Origin: Typhlomys cinereus
Lineage: Eukaryota > Chordata > Mammalia > Rodentia > Platacanthomyidae
DNA length: 64,000 nt
Direction: 5' to 3'
NCBI GenBank assembly: GCA_023101885.1
Contig: JALPQD010000405.1
Location: forward strand, 689,501 to 753,500
A model generated the notes under the pieces. That model worked only from the letters and a program-made list of their open reading frames with translations, did not search any database and was not told the DNA's origin. Shown here in pieces: positions 1 to 11,114 of the stretch. How positions within the stretch are numbered: position 1 is the stretch's first letter; each line of letters begins with the position of its first letter. The translations under genes and the position numbers were made by a program.

Positions 1-819
1 GGGCCCTGATGTATTCTGTGCTGTTCCCTCACCAGTCTTTGGTGTATATTTTATGTTTCCTGTATTCCAGTCAACCACTGTCTGGCACAGCACCTCCATC
101 ATGAAGCATTTTTCAATAAGAAAGGATTTTCTTTAAAAATCTTCAAAACACCAAAACATTGTGTGTGTGGAGACAGAGAGAGAGAGAGAAAGGAGAGTAT
201 GTATTATTTAACATTTAAAATAATTCTTTTGTTTGTAACAAGCATTTCTAGTGTTTTTATGAAGTACATTATGGAATTTGTTTGGATTGGTCATGGGTTC
301 ATATAAAGTGATGATTATTTTTTATATAATCATATGCAAAATTAAGGTGATAATATTGCTGTTTCTCCATTTTTAATTATTTTTGGTATCTGATGTGTAT
401 TTTATTATTTAAAATGTATTTCCTAAAACATTGTTTTTAAAAGTCTTCTAAATTCTGTACTCTATATTCTATACAAAGTAGTGTGGTTCCCCAGTTGTGA
501 TCAACTGATTTGATGCAATTCAAAAGTCTATTGGATGTAATTGACTTCCGTTTAAGTTCTATATTCAGATACCTATATGCAGATACCTTTGTTTATGATT
601 ATTTAGTGTGTTTTTGCAATTTATACATTTCCAAATTACTTACCTTTATATCATCAAAAATCATCCTATAAAGATAAGGGAGCTACTTTTTCTCAATGAT
701 TTGCCACTGATAAATGATCCATGCCCCAGTATAGACATCCCAGATAAAATCCATGGGTTACACTTGCAAAAAGACATGAAAGTAAAAGGAATACTGGCTT
801 GAAAAGAAAAAATGTGAAG
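1..819. other. Unannotated AT-rich DNA
   Basis: No gene or recognisable repeat body is visible. A short (GA)n microsatellite lies at about 169-197. Both strands carry only short chance ORFs without codon bias or domain signal. It may be intergenic or intronic. Confidence 0.6.
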
Positions 820-935
820 TGGGACAGGAGGGGGGAGTGGGATTGGATCATAAAGGGGAAAACTCACAAATACCTTGTGACTTAGGTGTGAAAATGTCAA
901 AGAATAAAAATAAAATATATAAAATATAAACATTT
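820..935 (+). repeat. Possible old L1 3' end
   Basis: A G-rich polypurine stretch (about 823-845) is followed by an AT-rich tail with AATAAA-like motifs (905-917). This order resembles the clearer L1 3' ends at 13877-14193 and 30332-30621. No target-site duplication is seen, so the call rests on layout only. Confidence 0.25.
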
Positions 936-943
936 AAAATAGC

Positions 944-1095
944 AGCTAGGGAGATGGCTCAGTAGGTAAAGTGCTTGCCAGGCAATTGTACAGACAAGAT
1001 TTAAGATTCCCAGATGCAAGTAAACAGTAAGTGTTTGGTGCAGGGAATTAAGAGCCTGCACTGTAACCCCTGCATGCTGTGGGAAGTAAGGTAAA
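944..1095 (+). repeat. Old B2-superfamily SINE fragment
   Basis: The head 'gggagatggctcagtaggta' is a tRNA-derived A-box region typical of rodent B2-superfamily SINEs, followed by a degenerate B-box area. The body is much more diverged than the young copies elsewhere in the window and has lost the CA tail. It is a dead retroposon. Confidence 0.6.
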
Positions 1096-1340
1096 AGTCT
1101 GCTAAATTCAGTTTCTCAAATTCATAATTTTCACTTCATCTTTCATCATGTGTGGTTCCAATGAAGGTTTCAAGTCAATCTTTATGAAAGTCAATCTTTT
1201 TAAATGTTTTCTGCTAAAGAAATCTGTATATTGCCTGTAAACAAAATTAATATGACAAAACATTTTCCTTCTTACTGACAACAAAGTTTTCTGAAGTTGT
1301 GAAATGTGAAAACATTTTTCTTCATTAAGAAAACATGACT

Positions 1341-1634
1341 GGGGCTGAAGAGGTGGCTCAGGGGTTAAGCCTCTGCCTTGCAGGCGGAAAGTCCTGAGTT
1401 TAGATCCTAGACTCCACGTATAGACGCTGGGCAGAAGCGGGGGTGGCCTGCGTTTCTGGTCCTGGTAGGACGGAGCCTGTGAATACTGGGCAGAGTAAAC
1501 AAGGAGGAGGTGGAGGCATTCATGGTGAATTCTGAATTCGTCCTTGGTTCTACACACACACACATGCATACACGCGCACACACACATAAAAACCCACAAC
1601 TGAATAAATAATAAAAATAATAATAATTTTTAAA
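1341..1634 (+). mobile_element. Young B2-superfamily (DIP-like) SINE, copy 1
   Basis: This is a full-length tRNA-derived SINE. The head 'tggctcaggggttaagc' holds an A box and 'gagtttagatcc' lies at the B-box position, which together form an internal RNA polymerase III promoter. A CpG-rich unique body, a (CA)n tract at about 1553-1587 and an AATAAA-containing tail follow. The insertion is flanked by a 14-bp target-site duplication with two mismatches: 'aagaaaacatgact' at 1327-1340 and 'aagaaaacgtgaca' at 1635-1648. Mobilisation would have needed L1 proteins in trans. The antisense strand has long open frames that are a by-product of the SINE sequence, not a gene. Confidence 0.88.
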
Positions 1635-1648
1635 AAGAAAACGTGACA

Positions 1649-2417
1649 TTAAGCATAAATTTTTAGTTTTTAAATGTAGAATTGGGGCCCAAAGCAAGTA
1701 GGTACAATGGAAGTGCCATCTCAGAAGTAGTAAGGAAGTTCTCCAATTTAGGTAGAAATAAGACTTGGCAAAAAGGGGACTGTCCCACCTATGCCCAGGG
1801 GACATTGGAGGAGCCAGTTCAGGTCCCTTTATCCACACAGTGATGCTCCCTGTGCTGATCCTCCCGCCCTGTCAAGTGTGCCCACCGTTGCTGTACAGAA
1901 TCAGCTCAGAAAGATGATAACCAGTATGAAAGATTGAATGAAATGGAGTAGTTTTGTAAGACTCGAAAATATGTCACACTTACTCATAAATTTCTGAATA
2001 AGTTAGTTGAATTATCTGATCCAATACCTTATGGAAAATGGCTTAAATGTCAATGTAAATGGTACTTAAAACCTATTTGGGCATATGGGGTTTTTATTTC
2101 ATGTTTAATTTTTGTTATTTTTAGATACATGCAAGGTAAGAGGTTTCATTATGACATTTTCATTCTTATGTATCATGAAGCCCGTGTATTTCCTAATGTT
2201 CTTCTTTGTCTCCTTCCCTCATATGCTGGTCTCCTTCCTCCTCTTAAATAGTCCCTCCTGTGCTTTCATGTCAAATGTATTCTACTGACCTCTCCTTCAC
2301 CACTCCCTTTGGGTAGGTAAATTGTGGGTTTTTGTTTTATGTGTCACATACGTCACCAAATGTTTCTAGGTAATAGAATCTCAAAATGTGCAGTCATTTC
2401 ATTAAAAAAGGTCTCTT
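1649..2417. other. Unannotated AT-rich DNA
   Basis: No gene is supported. The stretch at 1690-1920 has somewhat higher GC and an antisense chance ORF without recognisable domains. No repeat family could be named. Confidence 0.55.
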
Positions 2418-2590
2418 GGGGCTTGGAGAGTTGGCTCAGGCCGAAAGTCCTGAGTTCGGATCCTAGACCCCACGTATAGATGCTGGGCGGAAGCGGGGGC
2501 GGCCTGCGTTTCTGGTCCTGGTAGAGCGGAGTCTGTGAATTCTGGGGCAGAGTAAACAAGGAGGTGGTGGAGGCGGTCCATGGTGGTTCT

Positions 2591-2623
<33 letters not shown>

Positions 2624-2684
2624 TACATATATACATACACACATGCACACACGCACAATTGAACAAATAAAAAATAAATAAATA
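2418..2684 (+). mobile_element. Young B2-superfamily (DIP-like) SINE, copy 2, internal deletion
   Basis: Same family as the copy at 1341. About 22 bases between the A box and the B box are missing: 'tggctcagg' runs straight into 'ccgaaagtcctgag'. The B box 'gagttcggatcc' is intact. The 3' part has a long (CA)n tract (2590-2618), an interrupted CA/TA stretch, and an AATAAA-rich tail. The deletion would probably change A-to-B box spacing and weaken Pol III transcription. No convincing target-site duplication was seen. Confidence 0.85.
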
Positions 2685-2689
2685 AGCTA

Positions 2690-3985
2690 ATACCAGTTTT
2701 GATGTAACTTTTTCTTTTCCAGATATTATAAGATACATTGTGGTAGGTTAAATTTTTAAATCTTTAATTGTTTATGAATATTCTAATTATTTAATTCTTA
2801 CATGATTAAAAATGAAGAAAACAGATCTTTTCGCGCAGCTATTATTTTAAAAGACATTACTATAATATGGATTTAAATGCTTCCAATTTCTTGTTTGTAT
2901 TTTGGTACTGGGCGGTTTTTGTTATTTGTTCTGCTAAGTAACATAAGAAATATTTTTGCTGGTTTATACTTTAGGTAGAGTCATAGCACTGAATAAGCTT
3001 GCAACAGACTGTTGGTGCAATTGAAGGTCACTTGTACATAGTATAATAAGACACTCATTTACAAGAGCTTCATGAAGGTTTAGCACAATAGAATGAAATT
3101 AATTTCCTGTAAACAAGTGGATCAAGTTATCTGTAGTAAGTACTAGAAGTCTAACACCATATCAGTTTATTGACATTTCTACAAACAAATTGCTAAAATT
3201 AAATGCACTAGTGCCATGTTCTTGACGTAACTGGTCAGAAAAATATTAAATATAAATTTGCAGATTTTAAGGAAGAACTGCTTATATGTGTATTATATAC
3301 ATATTAATTTTTTAAATGTACACATCATGTATAGGTCTGTCAAAACAAAACATAGGAAGACTTTTATGTCTTTTACTATTATAAACTCCAAAAGTTCAAA
3401 AATAGTTGAAATTTATATAGTACATTTATTCTGTACTGCATTTTAAAACTTGTCAGAGATAGAGATGAAAAGGATAAAGCAGATATTTATTTTAATTATC
3501 TTTCATAATGTTTCCATATTCCTAGCAGGGAAATGGTAGCTCCAGTAAAGCTGGTAGAAAAGATGTATTGTAGTAATATAATTTTCTTTGTTTAACTGTC
3601 ATCTGACACTTTTGTAAAGTCTTCAGAATAAAAAATAAAACTAATTAAAAATATGCCTTTAGAGTAATAACACAGATTTTACATAGCATGAAAATATTTA
3701 TGAGACTTTAATCACTTTTTACTTTCATAAAATTGGAATCATCTGGACTTGTCATTTAGTTCAGTAGCAGCATGCTTGCCTATCATGCATGAAGCCTGTA
3801 GCCAGCATTATAAGAAAAGACTGAGAAATATTCTAATAAATTTACCCAACAGAACTCACCTTCATTTGGACATACAGACACTGAGCAACCATGCATGCTT
3901 AGATGGAGAGGGGGGTCAAAAGCTACAGCAGCAGCATCCAGTTTCTGATTAGCACAAACGAAATCTTCAGGGTTAAATAAAGCTA
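2690..3985. other. Unannotated AT-rich DNA
   Basis: Unique-looking AT-rich sequence on both strands. The small ORFs at 3258-3446 and 3749-3952 have no recognisable domain or codon bias and are treated as chance. Confidence 0.55.
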
Positions 3986-3986
3986 C

Positions 3987-4100
3987 AGGCCAGGAACAGT
4001 GGCACACACTTGTACCTCCAGCATTCAGAAGGTGAGGAAAATGAGCCAGTCTGAATTATATATGTAGGGAGACTCTATCTCAAAAACACGAGCAAACAAA
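3987..4100 (+). repeat. B1-like SINE (7SL-derived)
   Basis: The order 'caggccaggaacagtggcac', then 'cagcattcagaaggtgagg', then 'ctatctcaaaaa' follows the rodent B1 layout (left 7SL domain, central region, 'gtctcaaaaa' end). It is diverged and therefore old. Confidence 0.7.
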
Positions 4101-4197
4101 GCAATTTCTAATGGTTTGGATCAAGACTCAAACAAATAATAACAAATTCCCCTTTAAAATCATATGGAAATTATTAATATATAAAAATACTCAGGTT

Positions 4198-4484
4198 GGG
4201 GGCTGGAGAGGTGGCTCAGGGGTTACGCCTCTGCCTTGCAGGTGGAAGGTCCTGAGTTTAGATCCTAGACCCCACGTATAGACGCCGGGCGGAAGCGGGG
4301 GGCAGCCTGCGCTTCTGCTCCTGGTAGGGCAGAGCCTGTGAATCCCGGGGCAGAGTAAACGAGGAGGTGGAAGCGGTCCATGGTGGTTCCCGAATTCGCC
4401 TGTGGTTCTACACACACACACGTGCACACACACGCGCACACATACATACATACACACACACACAATTGAATAAATAATTAAAAA
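4198..4484 (+). mobile_element. Young B2-superfamily (DIP-like) SINE, copy 3
   Basis: Full-length copy with A box, B box ('gagtttagatcc'), CpG-rich body, mixed CA/CG/TA tract (4410-4463), and tail with 'gaataaata'. It is bounded by a perfect 15-bp target-site duplication, 'aaaaatactcaggtt', at 4183-4197 and 4485-4499. This is the cleanest proof in the window of L1-type target-primed insertion for this family. Antisense ORFs over it belong to the SINE. Confidence 0.92.
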
Positions 4485-4499
4485 AAAAATACTCAGGTT

Positions 4500-7400
4500 T
4501 TTTAGGGGGTAGAAGTAGCCTTTAGCCAACACTGATCCTTTCTATGGAAATAACCATTCAGTGGTGTTCCATTTTTTTGCTGCCATTCTTTGACTGAGTG
4601 GAAACGTCCTGTATTTCTGAAACTTGTTAATGTTTGAACTTTGAAAACACATGTTCTTTCAGATACAGGAGTACTGCAAACTTAGGCCTGTCTTATCATC
4701 ATATCTCCCTTTCCTAATTGAGTGCCTGGTTATGGAGATGCCAATAGATACTGAGCAAATGGATGCATGAGTGAATTTGACATTTCTCAAAACAGTACAA
4801 GGTGTAAAACCTTATGACATTTCTAAGATTTTGCCTGTTAAAAAAAATCTTAACAAATATCAAATAACATATTGAGTAAGTGAAATAAAATAAAACTATA
4901 TTCAAAATTACCAGATAGTCAATGAGGAAATGATTATTAATGCTGTGTAAGTGATGTGCTTGTTTGAATCATTGACTTCATTGTTACCCTATCGTTTCCT
5001 AGAAAACTTATTTGAATGCTTCATTTAAAAAGATTAAATAATAAGTTTCCCAAATTCATAAATGTCAGTAAGGAGTGTGCAGTCTAGTTCCTTGTGTGAG
5101 CTGTTAGGTTTAGTTTACTTTTGCAAACCTCCAGAGCAAACCAGAATCACTTCAAAGTCTCTCACTTAAAGACCTACACTTTCTAGCTCTTTGGCCCACT
5201 AGTGCCTGTTGATACTCCCAGTCTTCTGTGGCAGGTATAGTGGATTTTATTGTATTTATGGTTTCCTGTCTTTAAAAAAAAAAGTACAAATTTGTGAAAT
5301 TCATGAGTTGTTGAATGAAATAATTTATAAAATGGAATTTGATAGCATTTTAGATATTCTGCAGTTTAACTTAGATATGTATAATGGTATAGTAATTCAT
5401 TTCACTTACATAATGTGGGAATCTACAACTATTCATATATTTTGAAGCATCTTCCCATTGAGCTTTTAGTGGGCATAAAACTCCCAAATTCTAGTATAAT
5501 TAAGTACAGTTTATCCAAAAGCAGAGTTTTATAGTTGTAACTTATAACCGCTTGACTTAATAGGTAATTCAGTGAAAAGACAGAATACATGTAAAGATAT
5601 TTGTGACATAAGGATTACTCTTCATAATACCCTAAGTGTTTGTGGATACCTTTATTTTAATGTCCACCATTATACACTCCCCATCTCCCATTTATTTAAT
5701 CAAAACTTATGTTTTGATCTACATAAAATGAAGTAAGAAATTGACAGTAGAAAACCAGCTATGCCCTTGCTGCATGGGCACATAAAGTCAGCAAACTGTG
5801 GACCAATTCTGGCCCCACATTTTTCTAAATGTTATTATTGTATATAAGTTCTGTTTATGACTACTTTTCTATTATGTGATTAAATTCAAATCTTAAATCC
5901 TGCAAGGTCAAAAATATTTACTCTATGTTATTGGCATAGAAAAGTTGCTGTAAAGATGACTTCAATGCTAAAAGGCTATGTTTTAAACAGATTTCACTGG
6001 GAGAATTGTCAGTTGAGAGATATGGTTTATAGTCATTAAATTGAGCTTCACTTGAAAAAATAATGAATACATATAATCATTTCAATGCATAATTTGCACT
6101 TGAGAGCTTAATGTATTTCCTTTGAGGAAATACCTAGGTTTCCCCGAGCTGCATTTTGTGTTTGAGAAAATATTACACTTCCTAAAAGGTTACAGTTGGA
6201 AGAGAGCTTGAAATGCTTCCAGGCCGGCTTGTCATGTGCACGCTCCTCTCTGTGATCATGTGCTGTTCAATCTCTGATAGTCACTCATCCCAGTCTCCCA
6301 GGGTCTTTCGAATACTCAGGCAGCCTCCTTTCCATTAGTCCTAATTTTGCCTTTTTGAGGTTATACATACATTATTATTTTTCTGTTTATTACTAGATTC
6401 ACAACAACTATCCAATATATGAGGGCCAAATATTATTTGTTTGCTGTCTTTTTAGTTGTCCTTAGATTTACATTTCTTCTGAAAATATCTTAAAATTTTA
6501 TATATATATATTTATTATTGCATATATTTTATCATTTATTTCTGTTATATATCATGTGTTTATATTATATATCATGTAATTATATTATTATATAATTTTT
6601 ATCATGCAGTTACCTAGAAGTATATGCCTACTGAATGTTAACAACATTCTTTAAAAGAACCTTTTTCTCTTTTTTAAAATAAAACATCAATTTCAGAAAT
6701 TAAAGTAATAGTTTCTAATTATGAAATAAAAATGCTTTGTTTTGAATTACAGATTTATATAATTTATTAATATTAGATATTAAAATTCAGTGTTATTTAT
6801 AGCCTACTTGAATTCAGATGGCTTCCAGTGATTAAAAGTGATAGTATCAACATTAAATGTGATATCTTGTGCTTTTCATTATGCTGCATTTAATTTGACT
6901 TTACTGCGTAGAAAGTGAAACAAATCATAGCATTAAATTTCTGGTATCAGAATATAAAAGACCAAAGGACACATTTCTAACAAGCATTAATTTTAACAGA
7001 AGTACATAGAATCACAATATATCTAGAATTGATAAGTCAGTTTCAATAGGTTCTCTGAATCCAGAAATTTATTTACTTTCATTTTTAAAAAATAAGGCAA
7101 GGAAAAAGATTATATACAAGCTTAAGATGTAATTATAACTGTTAAAAGTAGTGTTGATGCCAGTAAGATTATTTTTAAGTCATAGTTAAAAACAAGTTGG
7201 AATGTTTTGGCATTTTAGTTAGAAAAATTGAGGACATTTTCATTTAAATGAAATTGCATTTATTTAAGTTAATGCTAATTATGTTTTTAAATAAGTGTTA
7301 AGAACTAAGTTCTTGGCATTTGAAAATTATCTTAAAATTAGGTAAAACAAAGCCCCTTTTCAAAGGTGTTTATAACATAGAATAGAAAAGAAGATTGCAT

Positions 7401-8690
7401 GAAACCATACAGAAAGGACTCAACAGTGTTTCCAGCTTAATAAAAATGTTGTAAAAATACTTGTAAGCTTGAAAATCACACTAGCTATTCTTGTTTCAAA
7501 TTCTGTTTAATATATTGTTCTGTATGATTTTATAATAAACAGATTACTCCTTGAACAGGAATTAAGAATAAAGCTGCCAGGAAGGGGTTTTGTTGTCAGA
7601 GTAGTTCCCGCCTCATGTTTTGTAAGAGATTTCATGGTCCCATTGTAAAGAGTAGATGATTTAAAACGTGTTCCCAAGATAAACTTTCCCATTGTCATTA
7701 ATGAGGATGGATAATACTGAGTGACACGTGCATTAGGAGCAGCACAGAAAGAGCTGTGAGATTTGTCAGAGCGCATCACTTCAGTCGCTGACACTTGAGG
7801 ACATTCTTTTTGTGGATATTTAGTTGGGGGAAGTCTGATTTAAAAATACCAAAGTTTGTTTGCTAATAGAATCATGCATTTTGCAGTTTATAAATCTATA
7901 TCTCCAGTCCCTACAAAATATCTAGAAAGTTATTAGGCTAATTAATTAAACCTGGACTTATCCTTGCATGTTTTAAGTTCATGCTTTTATTCCATTCCGA
8001 TTTCCTCTTAAGAAAGTCATCAAACTGCCTAAGATTTGACCATCCAAACATTTTCACAAAATTGTTTTTCTCTTTTAAAAAACTTATTTCATGAGATGAT
8101 GTGACTAAAGGAAGAACACTAAAATGATTTAAATTTAAAAAAAAAGTTCTTGCCTTTTTCCTGTTTATAAAATCCTTACTGTCCACCACCTTGCAAATAA
8201 ATACTTTGTAACAAGAAAATATGTGTAATGTATATTTCTTCTCCAAAGCTACATTGCTTTATAGAAACATCTGAAGTATTAATCAGTGAACCATTCATAA
8301 TATATAACCTTTCTTGGTTTTAAAGTAATTCCAAACTGCAGGATGCCTCTCAGTTTTGATTTCAAACATACAACTGGGCTTTTTTTCTCTCTGATCCATC
8401 TTTCTTGCTGCCAGCCAAATTTTGTCCCTGTATACCTTATTGACATTAATAATGACAGTCTTTGTCCACTTGAGTTCATTTCCCAAGCGGCAGTTTGGTG
8501 CTGGGATAAACTCTCTGTCATGAGTATGTACCACTGATCCTTCTCACCCAAACCACTCTATGACTAAAATGATACTTGACAGTTTACCTCTTCCTGATGA
8601 GCCTAAGGTGGGCATCGCGGCTGTCCCTGAGAGGGCTACAGCTGCTCCATGTGCCATTTGTGATCAGGACTTCCTATGCCTGCAGCATGA
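4500..8690. other. Unannotated AT-rich DNA, little repeat content
   Basis: About 4.2 kb without a recognisable SINE, LTR or gene. An AT-rich patch at about 6490-6600 repeats 'atatatcatgt'. Stretches near 7540-7810 and 8300-8560 are less AT-rich and look unique; they overlap antisense ORFs of 90-102 residues with no recognisable domain. They could be conserved noncoding sequence, which cannot be judged from one genome. Confidence 0.5.
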
Positions 8691-8692
8691 GA

Positions 8693-8695
<3 letters not shown>

Positions 8696-8740
<45 letters not shown>

Positions 8741-8775
8741 TCTCCCTCTCCCTCTCCCTCTCCCTCTCTCTCTCT
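8696..8775. repeat. (CT)n microsatellite
   Basis: About 80 bases of CT dinucleotides, grading into CCTCTC hexamers at about 8739-8768. The ORFs across it (Leu-Ser runs) are artefacts of the repeat. Confidence 0.95.
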
Positions 8776-8794
8776 GTCATTATATTGTGTTGTA

Positions 8795-8868
8795 GTGTTG
8801 TGTCATACTGGGGATTGAACTTAGGGTCTTACATATGCTAAGGAAAGCACTCTACTATAACAACAGTT
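8795..8868 (-). repeat. ID/B4-type SINE fragment
   Basis: 'actggggattgaacttaggg' followed by 'aaagcactctac' is the reverse complement of a tRNA-type SINE head (B box then A box). It is short, old and adjoins the CT microsatellite. Confidence 0.55.
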
Positions 8869-9009
8869 TTTTATTTTTAGAAGATGTATATTTAGATGGC
8901 CTATTATGTATATATTATGTGTATATATATATGTATCATGTATATAATGCTATAGTATGTACAATAGCAATACATAAATATAATATGTAAGTGCTATAAT
9001 ACGGAACTT

Positions 9010-9056
9010 AGAAGCTGAGGTGTGTTCAGTGGTAGAGCACTTGCCTAGTATAATAC
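9010..9056 (+). repeat. ID-like SINE fragment
   Basis: 'gtgttcagtggtagagcact' followed by 'tgcctagtataatac' matches the tRNA-Ala-like head of rodent ID elements. The 3' part is lost. Confidence 0.6.
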
Positions 9057-9318
9057 AAAACTTTTGTTTTGCACAAGAATATTTACTAACCATTCTCAGT
9101 CATTATAATCCTACCATTCTAATTTTCACTCTGAACTTTAGAACTATCAAGTCACTGAAATTAGTAAACTTCTAAAAATAAATAAATTTAAAAATTAGTG
9201 TACTTCTTCAAATGTTTGATTTATATCCCCCAAAATATCAAATTTCAAAGATTTCCTATTAGCGTATGAGTCTTATCAGATTTTACCATTTCTTGAACTT
9301 CTCAGAGTTGCTTTTTTC

Positions 9319-9500
9319 ATTTTTTAAATTATTATTTGAGTAAGAGAAAGCACCTAGGAATGCATACCACAGCGTACAGAGGTCAGAGGACAGCTTTTAG
9401 CAGTCAGTTCTCCTTCCCCTATATAAGCTTCAGGGATCAAACTTCGGTTAACGCATTTGTACACAGGTGCCTTACCCATAGCAGCATCTCGCTGATCCTC
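9319..9500 (-). repeat. Old B2-superfamily SINE
   Basis: Read on the plus strand: an AT-rich tail ('aaattattatttgag'), a body with 'cagaggtcagaggacagc' and 'cagttctccttcccc', and a head with 'gggatcaaacttcgg'. This is the reverse complement of an older B2-like subfamily found several times in the window. It is diverged. Confidence 0.6.
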
Positions 9501-9561
9501 AAGGTTGCTTGTGGTGGTGGCAGTGGGTGGGTGGGTGGTTATTTGGGTGATTTTTGGTGGG

Positions 9562-9690
9562 ATTTTTTTGTTTTTGTTTTTGTGAGACAGGATCACTCTT
9601 TGTGATTCAAAGTTGGCTCAGATTTCTGGTGCTCCTCTGCCTCATGTTCTCAACGGCTGGGATTACGAGTGCTCCACCATGCCTGGTCTT
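9562..9690 (-). repeat. B1-like SINE
   Basis: A T-rich start, then 'tgtgagacaggatcac', then 'ggctgggattacgagtgc' and 'caccatgcctggtc' are the reverse complement of B1. The central half is diverged. Confidence 0.75.
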
Positions 9691-9795
9691 CAGTATTTTT
9701 ATCAATAAAATGTTTCTCAAAAGAATTTGTCATATTTTAACATAAAAATGTTTTTCAAAATAAGTTTCAAATTCATTGAAGATTTGAAAGTAGTA

Positions 9796-9980
9796 TTGAG
9801 AGCTGGCAAGTGGGTAAGGCACCTGCTTTCAAACCAGAGATCTGAATTGGAGCCCCAGAATCCCACATTAGGTAGAAAGAGAGAACTGACTTCTCAAGTT
9901 GTCCTTTGACCCCCGTATTTGCTCTCTCACTCACTCACTCACTCACTCTCTCAAATAAATAAATTTAAAAAATAAAAAAT
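9796..9980 (+). repeat. Old B2-superfamily SINE
   Basis: Head 'agctggcaagtgggtaaggc', B-box-like 'ctgaattggagcccc', body with 'agagagaactgacttctcaa', a (CACT)n stretch and the tail 'aaataaataaattt'. It belongs to an older subfamily without the CpG-rich body of the young copies. Confidence 0.65.
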
Positions 9981-10305
9981 TTTTATAAAGATTTCATTTT
10001 TTATAGATTCTACGTCTTAATTGCCAGTTGTTTTTTGCTGTTGTTGTTTTTCTGTTGTTATACAAAGTCTGGACCAAATGGTCTGGACTAAATTGGGAGA
10101 GAGAAATTTGAGGCTAAGTGAAGGTATTTTGTTACTAAAGTGGTTTTTCATAAACTATGTGACATTTGTTATGAAATAGAATTTATTTTAGGTTATTCTA
10201 GATGGTTACAATCGAAGGTATATATTTAGATGGCCTAAAAAACTCATAGAGTTTCTGTTAGGTCACCAGAACAGTTACTTGATGAATTCAGTCCTAATCT
10301 CAGGG

Positions 10306-10334
10306 GTGCGTGTGCGTGTGCGCGTGCGTGTGTG
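10306..10334. repeat. GCGTGT-type microsatellite
   Basis: Alternating purine-pyrimidine GTGCGTGTGCGCG repeat of about 30 bases beside the retrocopy tail. Such tracts can form Z-DNA, but nothing shows a function here. Confidence 0.85.
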
Positions 10335-10392
10335 TTCATAGAGGTGGTACACGTACATGTGTGTGCATGTACATCTTTAATCGCTCTTTGCC

Positions 10393-11110
10393 TTTTTTTT
10401 TTTTTTTAAGCTAAAAAGGATTTATTTGTCTTCCCTCTGAGTCCACCACTTTCCCCAGGCTTCCTAGGGAGGTTTAGGAAAGAAGCTTCCAAACATCCAA
10501 GATAGAAATAACCCTGGGAAGTGGTGGTGGAGACCGCTGCTTCCGGCGGGGAAACGGTTGAGAAAGGCCATCAGCGGGCAGAGAGCCTGTCCCTCGAGGG
10601 AGCAGAGCTAGCGAGACAAGGAAAAGGGAAGAGATCCCGGCCTAACCGGGAAAAACAAAACCAGGGAACCTGACTGCCGTGTGGGTGTCTCATGAGATGC
10701 CACTGGTTTGGGAGCAGCCGGGAGCAAGTGGAGTCAGGGGTCGCGAAATGACCGAGCTGTTGGGGCTCTCACATGCCGGTGTGTCCTCTAGGGGGCCTGT
10801 GTGGCCTTTGGGGTCCAGTGGCAGTGCGTGGCGCTTGGAACAGGTGTGCATTTATCAGGGCTGAGGGGTGAGGCAGGAGAGTGAGTTCCAGTGCAGAGAA
10901 GACAGAGCACCCCCTTCTTTTTGAGACAGTCTCTGCCAAGCACAGAGCTCCTTGATTTGGAGAGACTGGCTGACCACCAACCCCGGTGCGTCCTTCTGCT
11001 CTTTCTCTCCCCCCCCCCCCGGCCCCGCCCCCAATACACTGTGTGCCGCCACACCTTGCATCTTCGCGAAGTGCCTTTGGCTGAGCCACTCCCACCCCCT
11101 TTACTCTGAG
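10393..11110 (-). pseudogene. Probable processed retrocopy of an unidentified GC-rich transcript
   Basis: On the minus strand this 0.7-kb GC-rich block ends with AATAAA (complement at 10421-10426), a spacer of 13 bases, and an A tail (T run 10393-10407). That is the layout of a reverse-transcribed mRNA. The composition contrasts sharply with AT-rich flanks, and CpG-containing stretches remain (10540-10760, 10975-11070). Minus-strand ORFs of 68-108 residues (10769-11095) show no family that I recognise, so the copied part may be 3' UTR or a noncoding RNA. No target-site duplication was identified, so the right edge (about 11110) is set only by composition. A real terminal exon or CpG-rich regulatory element is the alternative. 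Confidence 0.5.
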
Positions 11111-11114
11111 TTGA

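Noticed and set aside
1108..1838. 163- and 143-residue antisense ORFs as a possible gene
   Set aside because: The core is the antisense of a young SINE, and the same peptide recurs at six other SINE copies.
8560..8841. ORFs with long Leu-Ser runs
   Set aside because: They are produced by the CT microsatellite.
8885..10233. Shared 16-mer 'tatatttagatggcct' at about 8888 and 10218
   Set aside because: Flanks do not align, and a 16-base AT-rich match at two sites is weak evidence for a repeat.
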